A stretch of 64,000 bases of DNA from Alcanivorax sp. S6407 (GTDB lineage: Bacteria > Pseudomonadota > Gammaproteobacteria > Pseudomonadales > Alcanivoracaceae): positions 391,563 through 455,562 of the forward strand of contig NZ_JALKBH010000004.1 of assembly GCF_023016115.1 (NCBI RefSeq), read 5' to 3'. This document shows, piece by piece, positions 56,318 to 64,000 of the stretch. The first letter of the stretch is position 1, and every line of letters starts with the position of its first letter. Below the pieces are notes generated by a model. It did not search any database. It saw nothing but the letters and a program-made list of their open reading frames with translations, and was not told where the DNA came from. Both the position numbers and the translations under genes were made by a program.

Positions 56318-56971
56318 ATGGAACCAGGTTTCTGGCAGGATAAATGGAACAACAACGAAATCGGATTTCACCTCGATCAGGTTCACCCCCTGCTGGTTCG
56401 CTACTGGACTACCCCGCCATTTCTATCAGCACGCAGAATATTTGTGCCTCTGTGTGGCAAGACACTCGACATGCATTTCCTGCGCGAACAGGGTGCCGAA
56501 GTGATTGGTGCAGAATTATCCGGGAAAGCAGTAACAGCTTTTTTTGCCGAGGCAGGGGTTGAACCGGAGGTTTCAGAGTGGTCTGGCGGGAAATGCTACC
56601 GGCACGACGGTATCACCCTGTTTCAAGGCGATATCTTTTCCCTGACACAGGATCAGCTGGGGCCGGTGGATGCGATTTACGATCGTGCTGCCGTTATCGC
56701 CTTGCCAGACTCCCTTCGCCAGCAATACGTTCGACACCTGTTGACCCTCACCGCGCGGGCTCCACAACTGCTGATCACTCTGAGTTATGACCAGTCACAG
56801 ATGCCAGGCCCACCCTTCTCGGTGGATGCCGGCAATGTTCAGGCCCTTTATGGCGATGACTATGTGATCACCGAACTGGCCGGCGCAGATATCCTGGATC
56901 ACGAACCGGGCTTCCGTGAGCGGGGCCTCACTGCGCTGGCACAGCACTGCTGGCAGCTGACCCCGCGCTAA
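56318..56971 (+). CDS. tpm: Thiopurine S-methyltransferase family protein
   Basis: A 217-residue SAM-dependent methyltransferase. The N-terminus MEPGFWQDKWNNNEIGFHLD, the SAM-binding RIFVPLCGKTLDMHFLREQG, and AIYDRAAVIALPDSLRQQYV match bacterial TPMT, which methylates thiols and selenium or tellurium oxyanions. CAGAGGG precedes the ATG at 56318. It is convergent with the SDR gene 4 bases away. Confidence 0.93.
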   Translation: MEPGFWQDKWNNNEIGFHLDQVHPLLVRYWTTPPFLSARRIFVPLCGKTLDMHFLREQGAEVIGAELSGKAVTAFFAEAGVEPEVSEWSGGKCYRHDGITLFQGDIFSLTQDQLGPVDAIYDRAAVIALPDSLRQQYVRHLLTLTARAPQLLITLSYDQSQMPGPPFSVDAGNVQALYGDDYVITELAGADILDHEPGFRERGLTALAQHCWQLTPR

Positions 56972-56975
56972 CAGG

Positions 56976-57641
56976 CTACCAGGGCAGTTCGGTACCGTCG
57001 CTATGCCAGAAGGTGCCGCTGCTCTGCAGTGACAGTCCATCCATCCTGGCAATCAATGCAGTTGCCGCCTGTTTCGCCGTCAGGTGACCACTATGCCCGG
57101 TCATGTCTGTCTGAACCCAGCCGGGATGGAGAATAGCCACTGCAATACCCAACGGCTTGAGATCGTGGGCCAGGGACTTGCCGGCGGCATTCAGCGCGGC
57201 CTTGCTCATCCGGTAGCCATAGCGTCCGCCAGAGGTGTTGTCAGCGATGGACCCCATACGAGAGGTCATTAAACCCACCTTGCTGCCCGGATGCAGGTTA
57301 TCCAGCAGCCCCAGGGTGACGCGCAGCGGCCCGAGGGTGTTCACCTCAAACTGCTCGCGAATCTGGTCATAGTGCATGTGCTCGATGGTTTCGTTGCGCA
57401 TGATACCGGCATTGTTGAACAGCACATCCACCGACGTATCACCCAGCCCGCTGCGCAGGTTGATGACCCCGTCCTCGCGACTGACATCAATACCGTCGAT
57501 CATCTCCACACCGAGGCTTTCCAGCGCCGCCGATGGCTCACGACAGGTGGCGATCACCCGGTCACCCCTTGCCTTCCAGATGCCGGCCATGGCCAATCCG
57601 ATACCCCGGTTGGCACCGGTAATCACAACCGTCTGACTCAT
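56976..57641 (-). CDS. Short-chain dehydrogenase/reductase
   Basis: A 221-residue NAD(P)-dependent oxidoreductase. It has cofactor motif ITGANRGIG, NNAGIM, catalytic Ser in MTSRMGSIAD and Tyr-Lys in YGYRMSK. HPGWVQTDMTG is typical of the C-factor-like/carbonyl-reductase subgroup. Substrate unknown. Confidence 0.92.
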   Translation of the reverse strand: MSQTVVITGANRGIGLAMAGIWKARGDRVIATCREPSAALESLGVEMIDGIDVSREDGVINLRSGLGDTSVDVLFNNAGIMRNETIEHMHYDQIREQFEVNTLGPLRVTLGLLDNLHPGSKVGLMTSRMGSIADNTSGGRYGYRMSKAALNAAGKSLAHDLKPLGIAVAILHPGWVQTDMTGHSGHLTAKQAATALIARMDGLSLQSSGTFWHSDGTELPW

Positions 57642-57740
57642 TACTCGCTCCTTCTTTGATTCACTTGAAATTCCTTTCTATCAGACCCACAGTGAAGCCC
57701 GCGACAAGCGGATTTTCAATGCCATTCTCAAGGAGCCATC

Positions 57741-58217
57741 ATGAGCATTTCCCAAGGCGATACCTTTCCCGCCGTTACCATCAAGACCAATGGCGCCAAC
57801 GGCCCGGAAGACCTTAACACCGGTGAATTTTTCAAGGGCAAAAAGGTGGCACTGTTCGCCGTTCCCGGTGCCTTTACTCCCGGCTGCTCCAATACCCACA
57901 TGCCCGGCTTTGTCGTCAATGCCGATGCCTTGCTGGAAAAGGTGGATGCCATCGCCTGCATGGCCGTCAACGATGCCTTTGTGATGGACGCCTGGCAGAA
58001 AGACCAGAATGCGGATCAGATCACCATGCTGGCAGACGGCAATGCCGAGCTCACCGCCGCACTTGGACTGAATCTGGATGCCACTGGCTTCGGCATGGGC
58101 CCGCGCAGCAAACGCTTCGCCATGATCGTCAACGATGGTGTGGTGGAATATTTGGGCGTGGATGACAAGGGCGTAGACAAGAGCAGTGCCGAGACGGTGC
58201 TCGCGCAGCTGGGCTGA
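57741..58217 (+). CDS. Peroxiredoxin, Prx5 type
   Basis: A 158-residue thiol peroxidase with the Prx5 signature VPGAFTPGCSNTHMPGF (peroxidatic Cys49) and the family Arg in GPRSKRFAMIVNDG. There is no fused glutaredoxin domain; Cys72 in IACMAVND is the only other cysteine. AAGGAGCCATC precedes the ATG. Confidence 0.94.
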   Translation: MSISQGDTFPAVTIKTNGANGPEDLNTGEFFKGKKVALFAVPGAFTPGCSNTHMPGFVVNADALLEKVDAIACMAVNDAFVMDAWQKDQNADQITMLADGNAELTAALGLNLDATGFGMGPRSKRFAMIVNDGVVEYLGVDDKGVDKSSAETVLAQLG

Positions 58218-58218
58218 A

Positions 58219-58381
58219 TCGCTTGCAGGCAAGCTCCCACAAAGCTCGCAAGGCTAGCTGTAGGAGCCAGCCTGCAGGCAATGACACAGTAACGAGTTTC
58301 GAGTTTCGAAATGCCAAACCCGGCTGGAGAGAAATGTTCACCTCTCTTGAATTTCGAAACTCGTAACTCGCTTCTCGTCAC
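58219..58381. repeat. GAGTTTCGA-type inverted-repeat element, copy 4, with two REPs
   Basis: Two REPs (58219-58241, and 58258-58281 CTGTAGGAGCCAGCCTGCAG) precede arms built on CGAGTTTCGAAAT (58300-58312) and its complement (58351-58363). The arms extend by seven further bases with one mismatch. A tail of repeated ACTCG units follows. It fills the gap after the peroxiredoxin gene. Confidence 0.8.
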
Positions 58382-58392
58382 TCGCAGCTAGC

Positions 58393-60051
58393 TCAATCCC
58401 CCGAGATCCGGTTGCGTTCGATAAACCGGGTGGAATCACCGCCGAAGGATCCGCCATAGCTCTCCCGTACCATGATGCGATCCCCAATGCCATGGAGCTT
58501 GTACTGGTTCTGCATGGTCAGGCCGAAGTTGGGCAGGTGGGTGGTATCCACTTCCTTGTTGGTCTTTTCGGCCGCAGTGACCTTGTGATCGATGAAGTCC
58601 TGCTCATAACCCAGCTCCAGGATCGGGGCATTCTCGTTCACGTTGGCCACTGCATGGCCATAGATTGATCGCTCTTCATCATCAAGGAAATCGGGCTGGT
58701 AATACGGCCAGATTTCTTCTTCCAGGAAATTGCTCCGGAACCATTGGGGCGCGAAGGAACTTTGCCCGGTGGCCAGAAAGGCACCTCGAATACCGGAGGA
58801 AACGCGACGCACCGGCGAAGGATCATCCGGATTGGCAATTTCCTTCACCGCGGCATGAATCCCGGCACCGGCACCCAGAGACGAACCGGTGACAAAAATG
58901 TCGTCCGGGTTGATCTTGAAGACATCCGCGTAGTAACGGAAGAACTGGATGGCATGACTCATGTCATCCTTTGATATCGGATAGCCATTTTCATCCAGAT
59001 CCTTGGCGGGGTGGCGAAAGTCCAGCGCTGCCACGGTGACACCACCCGCCCCGCCGCCGCCAATTCCCAGATAGGCCTCAAGCGTTCCCTTTTTCGGCCC
59101 CAGCATGGTTTCCTTGTTGTGGTTTGCTGAATGGGCGTAGATCACCAGGGTGTTGGTTTCACTGCCGCTGTGCACCTTGCCATCCGGGGTCGGGTAATAG
59201 ACATCAATGCGCAGGCCATTGGGTTCGCTGTCCGGCCCCACAATCGGCAGCCAGCTCACTGAACTGTCACCATAAAAAATATTTTCGTAGTAGCCGCACA
59301 CCGGGTCACAGCTGCCATAGGTCACGAAGTGATCGTCCATCACGTCACTGTCGAAAGGGGCCGGCGCGTCCGCACCGGCCGGTGCCGGGCCACCAGTGAT
59401 CAACTTGGCGCCACAGGCCTGACCCGCATCCGTATCCACACAGATTTCCACATGGGTGGTTTCGCCAACATTCAGAGGCCAGGGGTAGGTAATGGAAAAT
59501 TCCTTCCCAACATTACTGCCCTTGCTCTGGGTGGCCGCCAGACTGCCGTCCACATAATAGTAATGACTGGAACTGGTGGGCTTGAGCACATCGTAATAAA
59601 TCGGGAAGGTTTGCCCCGCCGGCACATAGTTGTTGACGCCCACCGTGTGCATTTCCACTGCCTGATCCAGTTGCAACACCTGGCCAGCGCGGATGCTTAT
59701 TTCATCGCAGACCTGATCCCCGGCATGGTCCAGGCAAATCCCGATGGTCTTTCTATCGCCATCGGAAAAGCCACCCGGATAAGTCACCGAGAATTCCCCG
59801 GCTTGAGAACCGGTACTGCTGTTACTGCGGGTTTTCTTCAGCGAGCCGTCCACATAGTAGTAATGGTCGGAGCTGCTTTCGCCGGTGACTTCATAACGGA
59901 TGGGAAAGGGGGCATTGGGCGGAACCACATTACCTTCTCCCACGGGTAAAATACGCACCTGAAAATCCATGGCAGCCAGCGCCGTGCCGCTGATCGACAG
60001 CAGCAGCACTCCAGCAAGATGAAACATTCCCTGTTTCGAACGTGAAATCAT
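58393..60051 (-). CDS. Secreted alpha/beta hydrolase with duplicated N-terminal domain
   Basis: A 552-residue exported protein. After the signal peptide (ends TALAAM) come two copies of a beta domain of about 100 residues, marked by FPIRYEVTGESSSDHYYYVD and FPIYYDVLKPTSSSHYYYVD, each followed by a Cys pair (ICLDHAGDQVC; ICVDTDAGQAC). The C-terminal part is an alpha/beta hydrolase with nucleophile elbow VTGSSLGAG (Ser391) and LVIYAHSANHNKE. It could be an esterase, lipase or polyester depolymerase with substrate-binding modules; the substrate is unknown. Confidence 0.82.
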   Translation of the reverse strand: MISRSKQGMFHLAGVLLLSISGTALAAMDFQVRILPVGEGNVVPPNAPFPIRYEVTGESSSDHYYYVDGSLKKTRSNSSTGSQAGEFSVTYPGGFSDGDRKTIGICLDHAGDQVCDEISIRAGQVLQLDQAVEMHTVGVNNYVPAGQTFPIYYDVLKPTSSSHYYYVDGSLAATQSKGSNVGKEFSITYPWPLNVGETTHVEICVDTDAGQACGAKLITGGPAPAGADAPAPFDSDVMDDHFVTYGSCDPVCGYYENIFYGDSSVSWLPIVGPDSEPNGLRIDVYYPTPDGKVHSGSETNTLVIYAHSANHNKETMLGPKKGTLEAYLGIGGGGAGGVTVAALDFRHPAKDLDENGYPISKDDMSHAIQFFRYYADVFKINPDDIFVTGSSLGAGAGIHAAVKEIANPDDPSPVRRVSSGIRGAFLATGQSSFAPQWFRSNFLEEEIWPYYQPDFLDDEERSIYGHAVANVNENAPILELGYEQDFIDHKVTAAEKTNKEVDTTHLPNFGLTMQNQYKLHGIGDRIMVRESYGGSFGGDSTRFIERNRISGD

Positions 60052-60294
60052 GACAACGCCTCCCGATATGGCGTCCGGTGTTTTCCTCGAGAATAAATCT
60101 CACCTGACGGCTCTTCTATCAAAAGAGACAACGATCACGCTTTTTCTCAAAATTTTATCTTGCAGGGTAGGACAGCAACGCCATATGGCTAGCCAAAGGG
60201 CTAATCACATAAAAGAATTACTCAACCTATTGGGAGCAGGCCAGTATGCACATCGGTGTCCAAGGGTGGCAGTGATGGTGGAGATGATGTGGCC

Positions 60295-61446
60295 TTATAT
60301 TTCCAGCGAAAGACCCAGTGTTGCCGTAAAGTCATCTTTTTCCGGTGTCACCCCGTCGCTGTCAGGTTGCGGGCTTTCAATGCGTTTCCAGGTGCCTGCC
60401 AATCGCAGGTCCAGCCGACTGGTGAGATCCACATCCAGAGCAGTGTAGAAATCATGCTTGGCACGTCCGCCTTTTGATTCGGTCAGCGTCACCTGGTATT
60501 CAAGCAGAAAGTCGATGTTGTCGGTGATTTCCTGATCGTAGAAAGTGCTGATTAAAAATGCCGGGGTAGCAACCGTACGGTCTTCGCCAGGCGCCACATC
60601 CACATACTCGGTGCGCTGGTAACCCGGGCCAGCAGCAACGATCCAGTCCAGTTTTGGACGATCAAAAATCTGGTAACCACCACCAAAGCCCAGGGTCCAT
60701 TCCGCGGCCCGGTTCTGGAATGGGTCCCGATAGTACTGCGCCTGAACTGGACGAAAAAACCAGCGGTTACTCACCCGGTAGTCGTGAATCACTTCTGCAC
60801 TATGATTATTGGCAAGCTGCTCGGATGATGATTCAGAATAGTTTCCGGTATAACTCATGCGGGTGCTGTTTTTCACTGTACGCCGCTTGAGAACCACCTT
60901 GGTATTGAGATCTTTCTGTTCCACATTGCCGCTGCGATAATTCAGCCCCACAGACACGTCCGCAGACCACAGATCAAATTCCCGTGGAGACGCGCTGGCA
61001 ATACCCACCACTTCTTCAAACGTCACAGGCTCGCCACCTATCAGCAACTTACCGCTTTCGGTAGTCAACCGGCCAAGGATAATCTCTCCCCCTTCCAGCA
61101 GCACCGACATGACACGGCCTGTGCGGATATAGGCAATATCTTCCCAGTCGATAGAAATCAGGTCGAAGTGGTCACTGTCGATTTCCACCGATTCGTCATG
61201 CAGTACCTTCAACCGCCCCTTTACCCACTCACCGGTGTCCAACTGGATCCAGTCCCACTGCTGCACATCGAATTGAGGTGGCGTCCAGGTTTCCGGTGGC
61301 TTGGCGGCACTGTCAAAGGTCTGCTCGCCGTATGCACAAAACGGCAACGCAGCGATAACGAAAGAGGCAGCCCGTAAGGCTGCCTTGATTGTGGTGCCTG
61401 CTCCTTTGCGGGAAAACATCGGGCCGGCTGAGATGCGATCAGTCAT
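60295..61446 (-). CDS. DUF481-family outer-membrane protein
   Basis: A 383-residue exported protein. A segment of about 150 residues after the signal peptide resembles small beta domains (WVKGRLKVLHDESVEIDSDH). A DUF481 barrel follows (ADVSVGLNYRSGNVEQKDLN ... LGLSLEI). Function unknown. Its ATG overlaps the stop of the glutaminase gene (TAATG), so translation is coupled. Confidence 0.88.
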   Translation of the reverse strand: MTDRISAGPMFSRKGAGTTIKAALRAASFVIAALPFCAYGEQTFDSAAKPPETWTPPQFDVQQWDWIQLDTGEWVKGRLKVLHDESVEIDSDHFDLISIDWEDIAYIRTGRVMSVLLEGGEIILGRLTTESGKLLIGGEPVTFEEVVGIASASPREFDLWSADVSVGLNYRSGNVEQKDLNTKVVLKRRTVKNSTRMSYTGNYSESSSEQLANNHSAEVIHDYRVSNRWFFRPVQAQYYRDPFQNRAAEWTLGFGGGYQIFDRPKLDWIVAAGPGYQRTEYVDVAPGEDRTVATPAFLISTFYDQEITDNIDFLLEYQVTLTESKGGRAKHDFYTALDVDLTSRLDLRLAGTWKRIESPQPDSDGVTPEKDDFTATLGLSLEI

Positions 61447-62513
61447 TACTTACCGTACGGTTGAACCTCATAGGGATTCCCCCCCAGCGCTGCCGAGATG
61501 TCAGCAATCGCCTTTTGGGCACGCACACTGTTACCCGCCGCATCCAGCGGCGGCGAGATGGCCGCGATACCGAACTTGCCCGGAGAAATGGCGATGATAC
61601 CACCACCGACCCCACTCTTGGCGGGCAGGCCGGTCTTGTACAGCCATTTACCGGCATCATCATAAAGACCAGCCGTTGCCATTACTGCCAGAATTTCCGG
61701 TATATCAGCAGGCTTGACCAGATCTTTTCCTGTCACAGGGTTGGTGCCAGCATTCGCCAGAGTGGAAGCCATCACCGCCAGGTCTTTGGCATTGACTCCC
61801 ACGGAACACTGACGGGTATAAATGTCCGTGGCCTGCAGAGGATCACCTTCGATATGGCCATAGGCATACATCAGATGAGCGATGGCCTGATTGCGCTGGT
61901 TAGTTGCCGCTTCCGACTTGTAGATATCTTCCAGGACTGTCAACTCACGACCGGCGAATTCACCGTAGTAATTCAGGATCTTGTTCCAGATTTCATTGTA
62001 GCTCTTGCCTTCCACCAGACTGGTGGTAGTGATCGCACCGGCGTTAACCAGAGGATTCATCTCATGCCCCTGATACTGCTCGATGGCATGGATGGAATTG
62101 AACACCTGGCCGGTGGCATCCACCCCTACATTTTCAGGCAGCAGCGCAGTGCCTTTTTCTTCTGTCACCAGCGCCATGGTGAACACTTTGGAAATGGACT
62201 GGATGGAGACTTCGGAAGTGATATCGCCCACGCTGTACACTTTGCCGTCCACCGTCACCAGCACGATGCCGAAGATATTGGAATCCACCTTGTCCAGCGC
62301 CGGGATATAATCCGCGTTCGCACCCTCCTTGAGGCCCTTGTACTTGTCATAGGCTTTTTTCAATTCGGCGTTGATGTTTTTCTCTGTCAGCTTGCTATCG
62401 ACCATACCCGCTGCTGCAGGCGCACCGGATTCCGCTGAACAACTGGCGCTGGCCATGGCCAGCATGCCGGCAAACAGCAGGCTGAAAAACTTGCGAGAAT
62501 ATTGCATTGTCAT
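61446..62513 (-). CDS. glsA: Exported glutaminase
   Basis: A 355-residue serine-dependent glutaminase hydrolysing glutamine to glutamate and ammonia. The catalytic SxxK motif is EVSIQSISKVF (Ser106, Lys109). GHEMNPLVNAGAITTTSLVE and LPAKSGVGGGIIAISPGKFG are typical of GlsA. Unlike the usual cytoplasmic enzymes it carries an N-terminal signal peptide (FFSLLFAGMLAMASASC), so it should act in the periplasm. It sits between a porin gene (33 bases) and a coupled outer-membrane protein gene. Confidence 0.93.
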   Translation of the reverse strand: MTMQYSRKFFSLLFAGMLAMASASCSAESGAPAAAGMVDSKLTEKNINAELKKAYDKYKGLKEGANADYIPALDKVDSNIFGIVLVTVDGKVYSVGDITSEVSIQSISKVFTMALVTEEKGTALLPENVGVDATGQVFNSIHAIEQYQGHEMNPLVNAGAITTTSLVEGKSYNEIWNKILNYYGEFAGRELTVLEDIYKSEAATNQRNQAIAHLMYAYGHIEGDPLQATDIYTRQCSVGVNAKDLAVMASTLANAGTNPVTGKDLVKPADIPEILAVMATAGLYDDAGKWLYKTGLPAKSGVGGGIIAISPGKFGIAAISPPLDAAGNSVRAQKAIADISAALGGNPYEVQPYGK

Positions 62514-62545
62514 TGCTCCCTCTCTTCTATGAGCCAGCCCGCTGA

Positions 62546-63712
62546 TTACAGCAGGTTTCCGCTGGAAAAGTTGTACTTCACACTGAATTGCACACGGCGA
62601 TCATAGCCCTTGTCACCATCATTGGCGGTGCGCTTTCCGAACAGGTACTCGACCCCCATCATCACCTTGTCATTGGGGGTATGCAGCAGGTTGATGGAGG
62701 CATACTCACCCTTGTTGAAGGCATCCGGGCCTTGCAGATCCATGTTGTCGATTTCTGTGGAGCTGTAACCAAAGGCTGTGCTGTAGGCATCACTCCAGCC
62801 ATGCTCGTAGTAGGCCACCAGACCGGTCACCGGTACTACCTGGTAATCCGGGTCCGCCACGGTGCCGCCATCCAGCGCCATGTCCGTGCCTCCATCATTC
62901 ATGTAGTTGGACACCCCTTCCCCATGCAGCACGCCCAGGATCAGACGGTCACGCTCCATGACATTGACCGTAGTGGTCAGGTTGACGCCCCAGCCAAACT
63001 CGCTGTCTTCCGGCTTGGCATCACCGGTACCGGGTGTGTCGTAGGCCACCTGACGAAGAATTCCCGCTACCTGGAAATGCCCCCAGTCGCCCACCTGGCG
63101 AAAATGCGCTGTGAGATCCGGGTAAGGGTTATGGCCAGACTGGGCCGTGCCCGTGGTGTCCACCCCGCTCCCCGGGGTTTCGATAGCCACGGCAACGGTG
63201 GAATCCCCCTTCACAGGTGTCCAGCGGATCTGCGGATTACGCAGGTAGGCCATGCCGGACGGACCCCAGTAATCGATCACGTTGGGGAACACATCGCCAT
63301 CCATGAACACACTGTTGGTCTGCCCGGCAAGAATGGACTTCCACTCCCCATAGGCATGGCGCAGGCGAATGGTGGTCTGGCCTTCATCGGCCCCGACACC
63401 ATAGAGATCAAATTCGAACTTGGTGGTCAGCATGCTGTCGCCCGCCATGGTGGCGGCATCCACACCAAAGCGGCTCTGCCGGGCACTCAGTATCGCCTGG
63501 CCGTCACTGCCCACGTCACTGGCATGGGTGGGGATACGACTGGGGCGCAGTGTGGCTTCCCAGTCAGGATTGGGGCGATCAAACGCCTGCACGTAATCCA
63601 CCATGGCATAGCCATAAAGTGAAAAGGAGGAATCGGTTTCTGCGGCCACGCAAGCAAGAGGTGCCATCAGCGCAAGCGCACCGAGGCCCTTCAAAGGAAA
63701 AGTCTTAGCCAT
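62546..63712 (-). CDS. DcaP-like trimeric porin
   Basis: A 388-residue outer-membrane barrel with a signal peptide (ends ACVAAE), N-terminus SFSLYGYAMVDYVQAFDR, SRIPTHASDVGSDGQAILSA and a typical RLRHAYGEWKSILAGQTNSV strand. This matches DcaP-like proteins, which admit dicarboxylates and other anions. First gene of a likely operon with glutaminase and the DUF481 protein. Confidence 0.9.
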   Translation of the reverse strand: MAKTFPLKGLGALALMAPLACVAAETDSSFSLYGYAMVDYVQAFDRPNPDWEATLRPSRIPTHASDVGSDGQAILSARQSRFGVDAATMAGDSMLTTKFEFDLYGVGADEGQTTIRLRHAYGEWKSILAGQTNSVFMDGDVFPNVIDYWGPSGMAYLRNPQIRWTPVKGDSTVAVAIETPGSGVDTTGTAQSGHNPYPDLTAHFRQVGDWGHFQVAGILRQVAYDTPGTGDAKPEDSEFGWGVNLTTTVNVMERDRLILGVLHGEGVSNYMNDGGTDMALDGGTVADPDYQVVPVTGLVAYYEHGWSDAYSTAFGYSSTEIDNMDLQGPDAFNKGEYASINLLHTPNDKVMMGVEYLFGKRTANDGDKGYDRRVQFSVKYNFSSGNLL

Positions 63713-63969
63713 GATGTTCGTCCCTGGTTGTCCTTTTAAAGGCTGCCGCTCCCTGGCATGGAATCAGCAGCAATGGCACTACCGTGTTGCATCTGTTCCA
63801 TGGCTGATATGAACACAGTTTTGAACCATAGTCACGATGCCCACATGAAATCACGGCACAATAATGACTACGGGTTCACAGCAGACTTTGACGTCACCCT
63901 CATGCGCGGTATTCACTATGGGGAGACCATCCGACTTTCGTCACAGAAAACGTCAGGGGAAAAGTGTCC

Positions 63970-64000
63970 ATGAGCATCCTGCAACTGCCCAGCGCCCATC
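63970..64000 (+). CDS. Start of a gene leaving the window
   Basis: AGGGGAAAAGTGTCC precedes an ATG opening MSILQLPSAH, which runs off the right edge. Too little is visible for a function. The preceding 257 bases hold its likely promoter and that of the divergent porin gene. Confidence 0.4.
   Translation, partial: MSILQLPSAH

Noticed and set aside
63758-63973. A 71-codon plus-strand frame before the right-edge gene
   Set aside because: No good ribosome site for its first ATG and unremarkable composition; more likely promoter DNA, though a short frame from 63846 cannot be fully excluded.

Overview
The window looks like a piece of chromosome from a marine, hydrocarbon-degrading type gammaproteobacterium. 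GC-rich coding sequence, many outer-membrane porins, a DUF1302/DUF1329/RND lipid-trafficking-type cluster, a PA4780-type RIO kinase and Pseudomonas-like GTAGGAGC REP palindromes fit Alcanivorax or a close relative. This is inferred from gene content, not from a database match. No tRNA, rRNA, CRISPR array, prophage or intact insertion sequence was seen.

Layout. 1-0.96 kb: 5' part of mrpA (cation/proton antiporter), running off the left edge. 1.5-4.2 kb: polA. 4.25-6.05 kb: an AT-rich island with a papain-like cysteine-protease candidate and a small partner. 6.2-6.9 kb: two decayed copies of a REP-associated (RAYT/IS200-like) transposase. 6.9-10.8 kb: stress and redox genes (HxlR regulator, mdaB, cupin lipoprotein, GFA protein, MAPEG protein, hchA). 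11-13.1 kb: AraC regulator divergent from a membrane fatty-acid hydroxylase. 13.2-19.4 kb: small periplasmic proteins, RIO kinase, CDF transporter, PlsC-like acyltransferase, beta-barrel protein, Nudix hydrolase, DUF202 protein, cold-shock protein. 19.4-21.3 kb: DUF3365 haem protein divergent from peroxiredoxin and rhodanese. 21.6-24.2 kb: an OmpA-type protein translationally coupled to a seven-repeat thrombospondin-type-3 lipoprotein. 24.6-26.7 kb: a small exported Glu-rich peptide followed by three membrane/redox genes. 26.7-33.7 kb: RND transporter, YCF48-like protein, DUF1329 and DUF1302.

34.3-39.7 kb: periplasmic protein and a two-component RND efflux pump. 39.7-45.5 kb: tandem exported sulfatases and an octahaem cytochrome-HEAT-TPR protein. 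45.9-50.2 kb: aldehyde dehydrogenase, divergent from an amidohydrolase lipoprotein and a coiled-coil porin. 50.5-54.6 kb: an unusual repetitive protein with a small partner, YajQ, an MpaB/DUF2236 protein and a membrane protein. 54.8-58.2 kb: choice-of-anchor-P-like secreted protein, thiopurine methyltransferase, SDR, Prx5-type peroxiredoxin. 58.4-63.7 kb: secreted alpha/beta hydrolase with a duplicated N-terminal domain, and an apparent operon of DcaP-like porin, exported glutaminase and DUF481 outer-membrane protein.

Themes. A large share of the genes encode exported, lipid-anchored or outer-membrane proteins, with several redox and peroxide-defence units. Intergenic regions carry two repeat families: REP palindromes with a constant GTAGGAGC-like head but varied inner stems, and four copies of a long inverted-repeat element built from GAGTTTCGA units, often nested with REPs. 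The strongest candidate for an undescribed system is the peptide + periplasmic protein + polytopic membrane protein + DCC thiol-disulfide oxidoreductase operon at 24.6-26.7 kb. The cysteine-protease-like island after polA is second.
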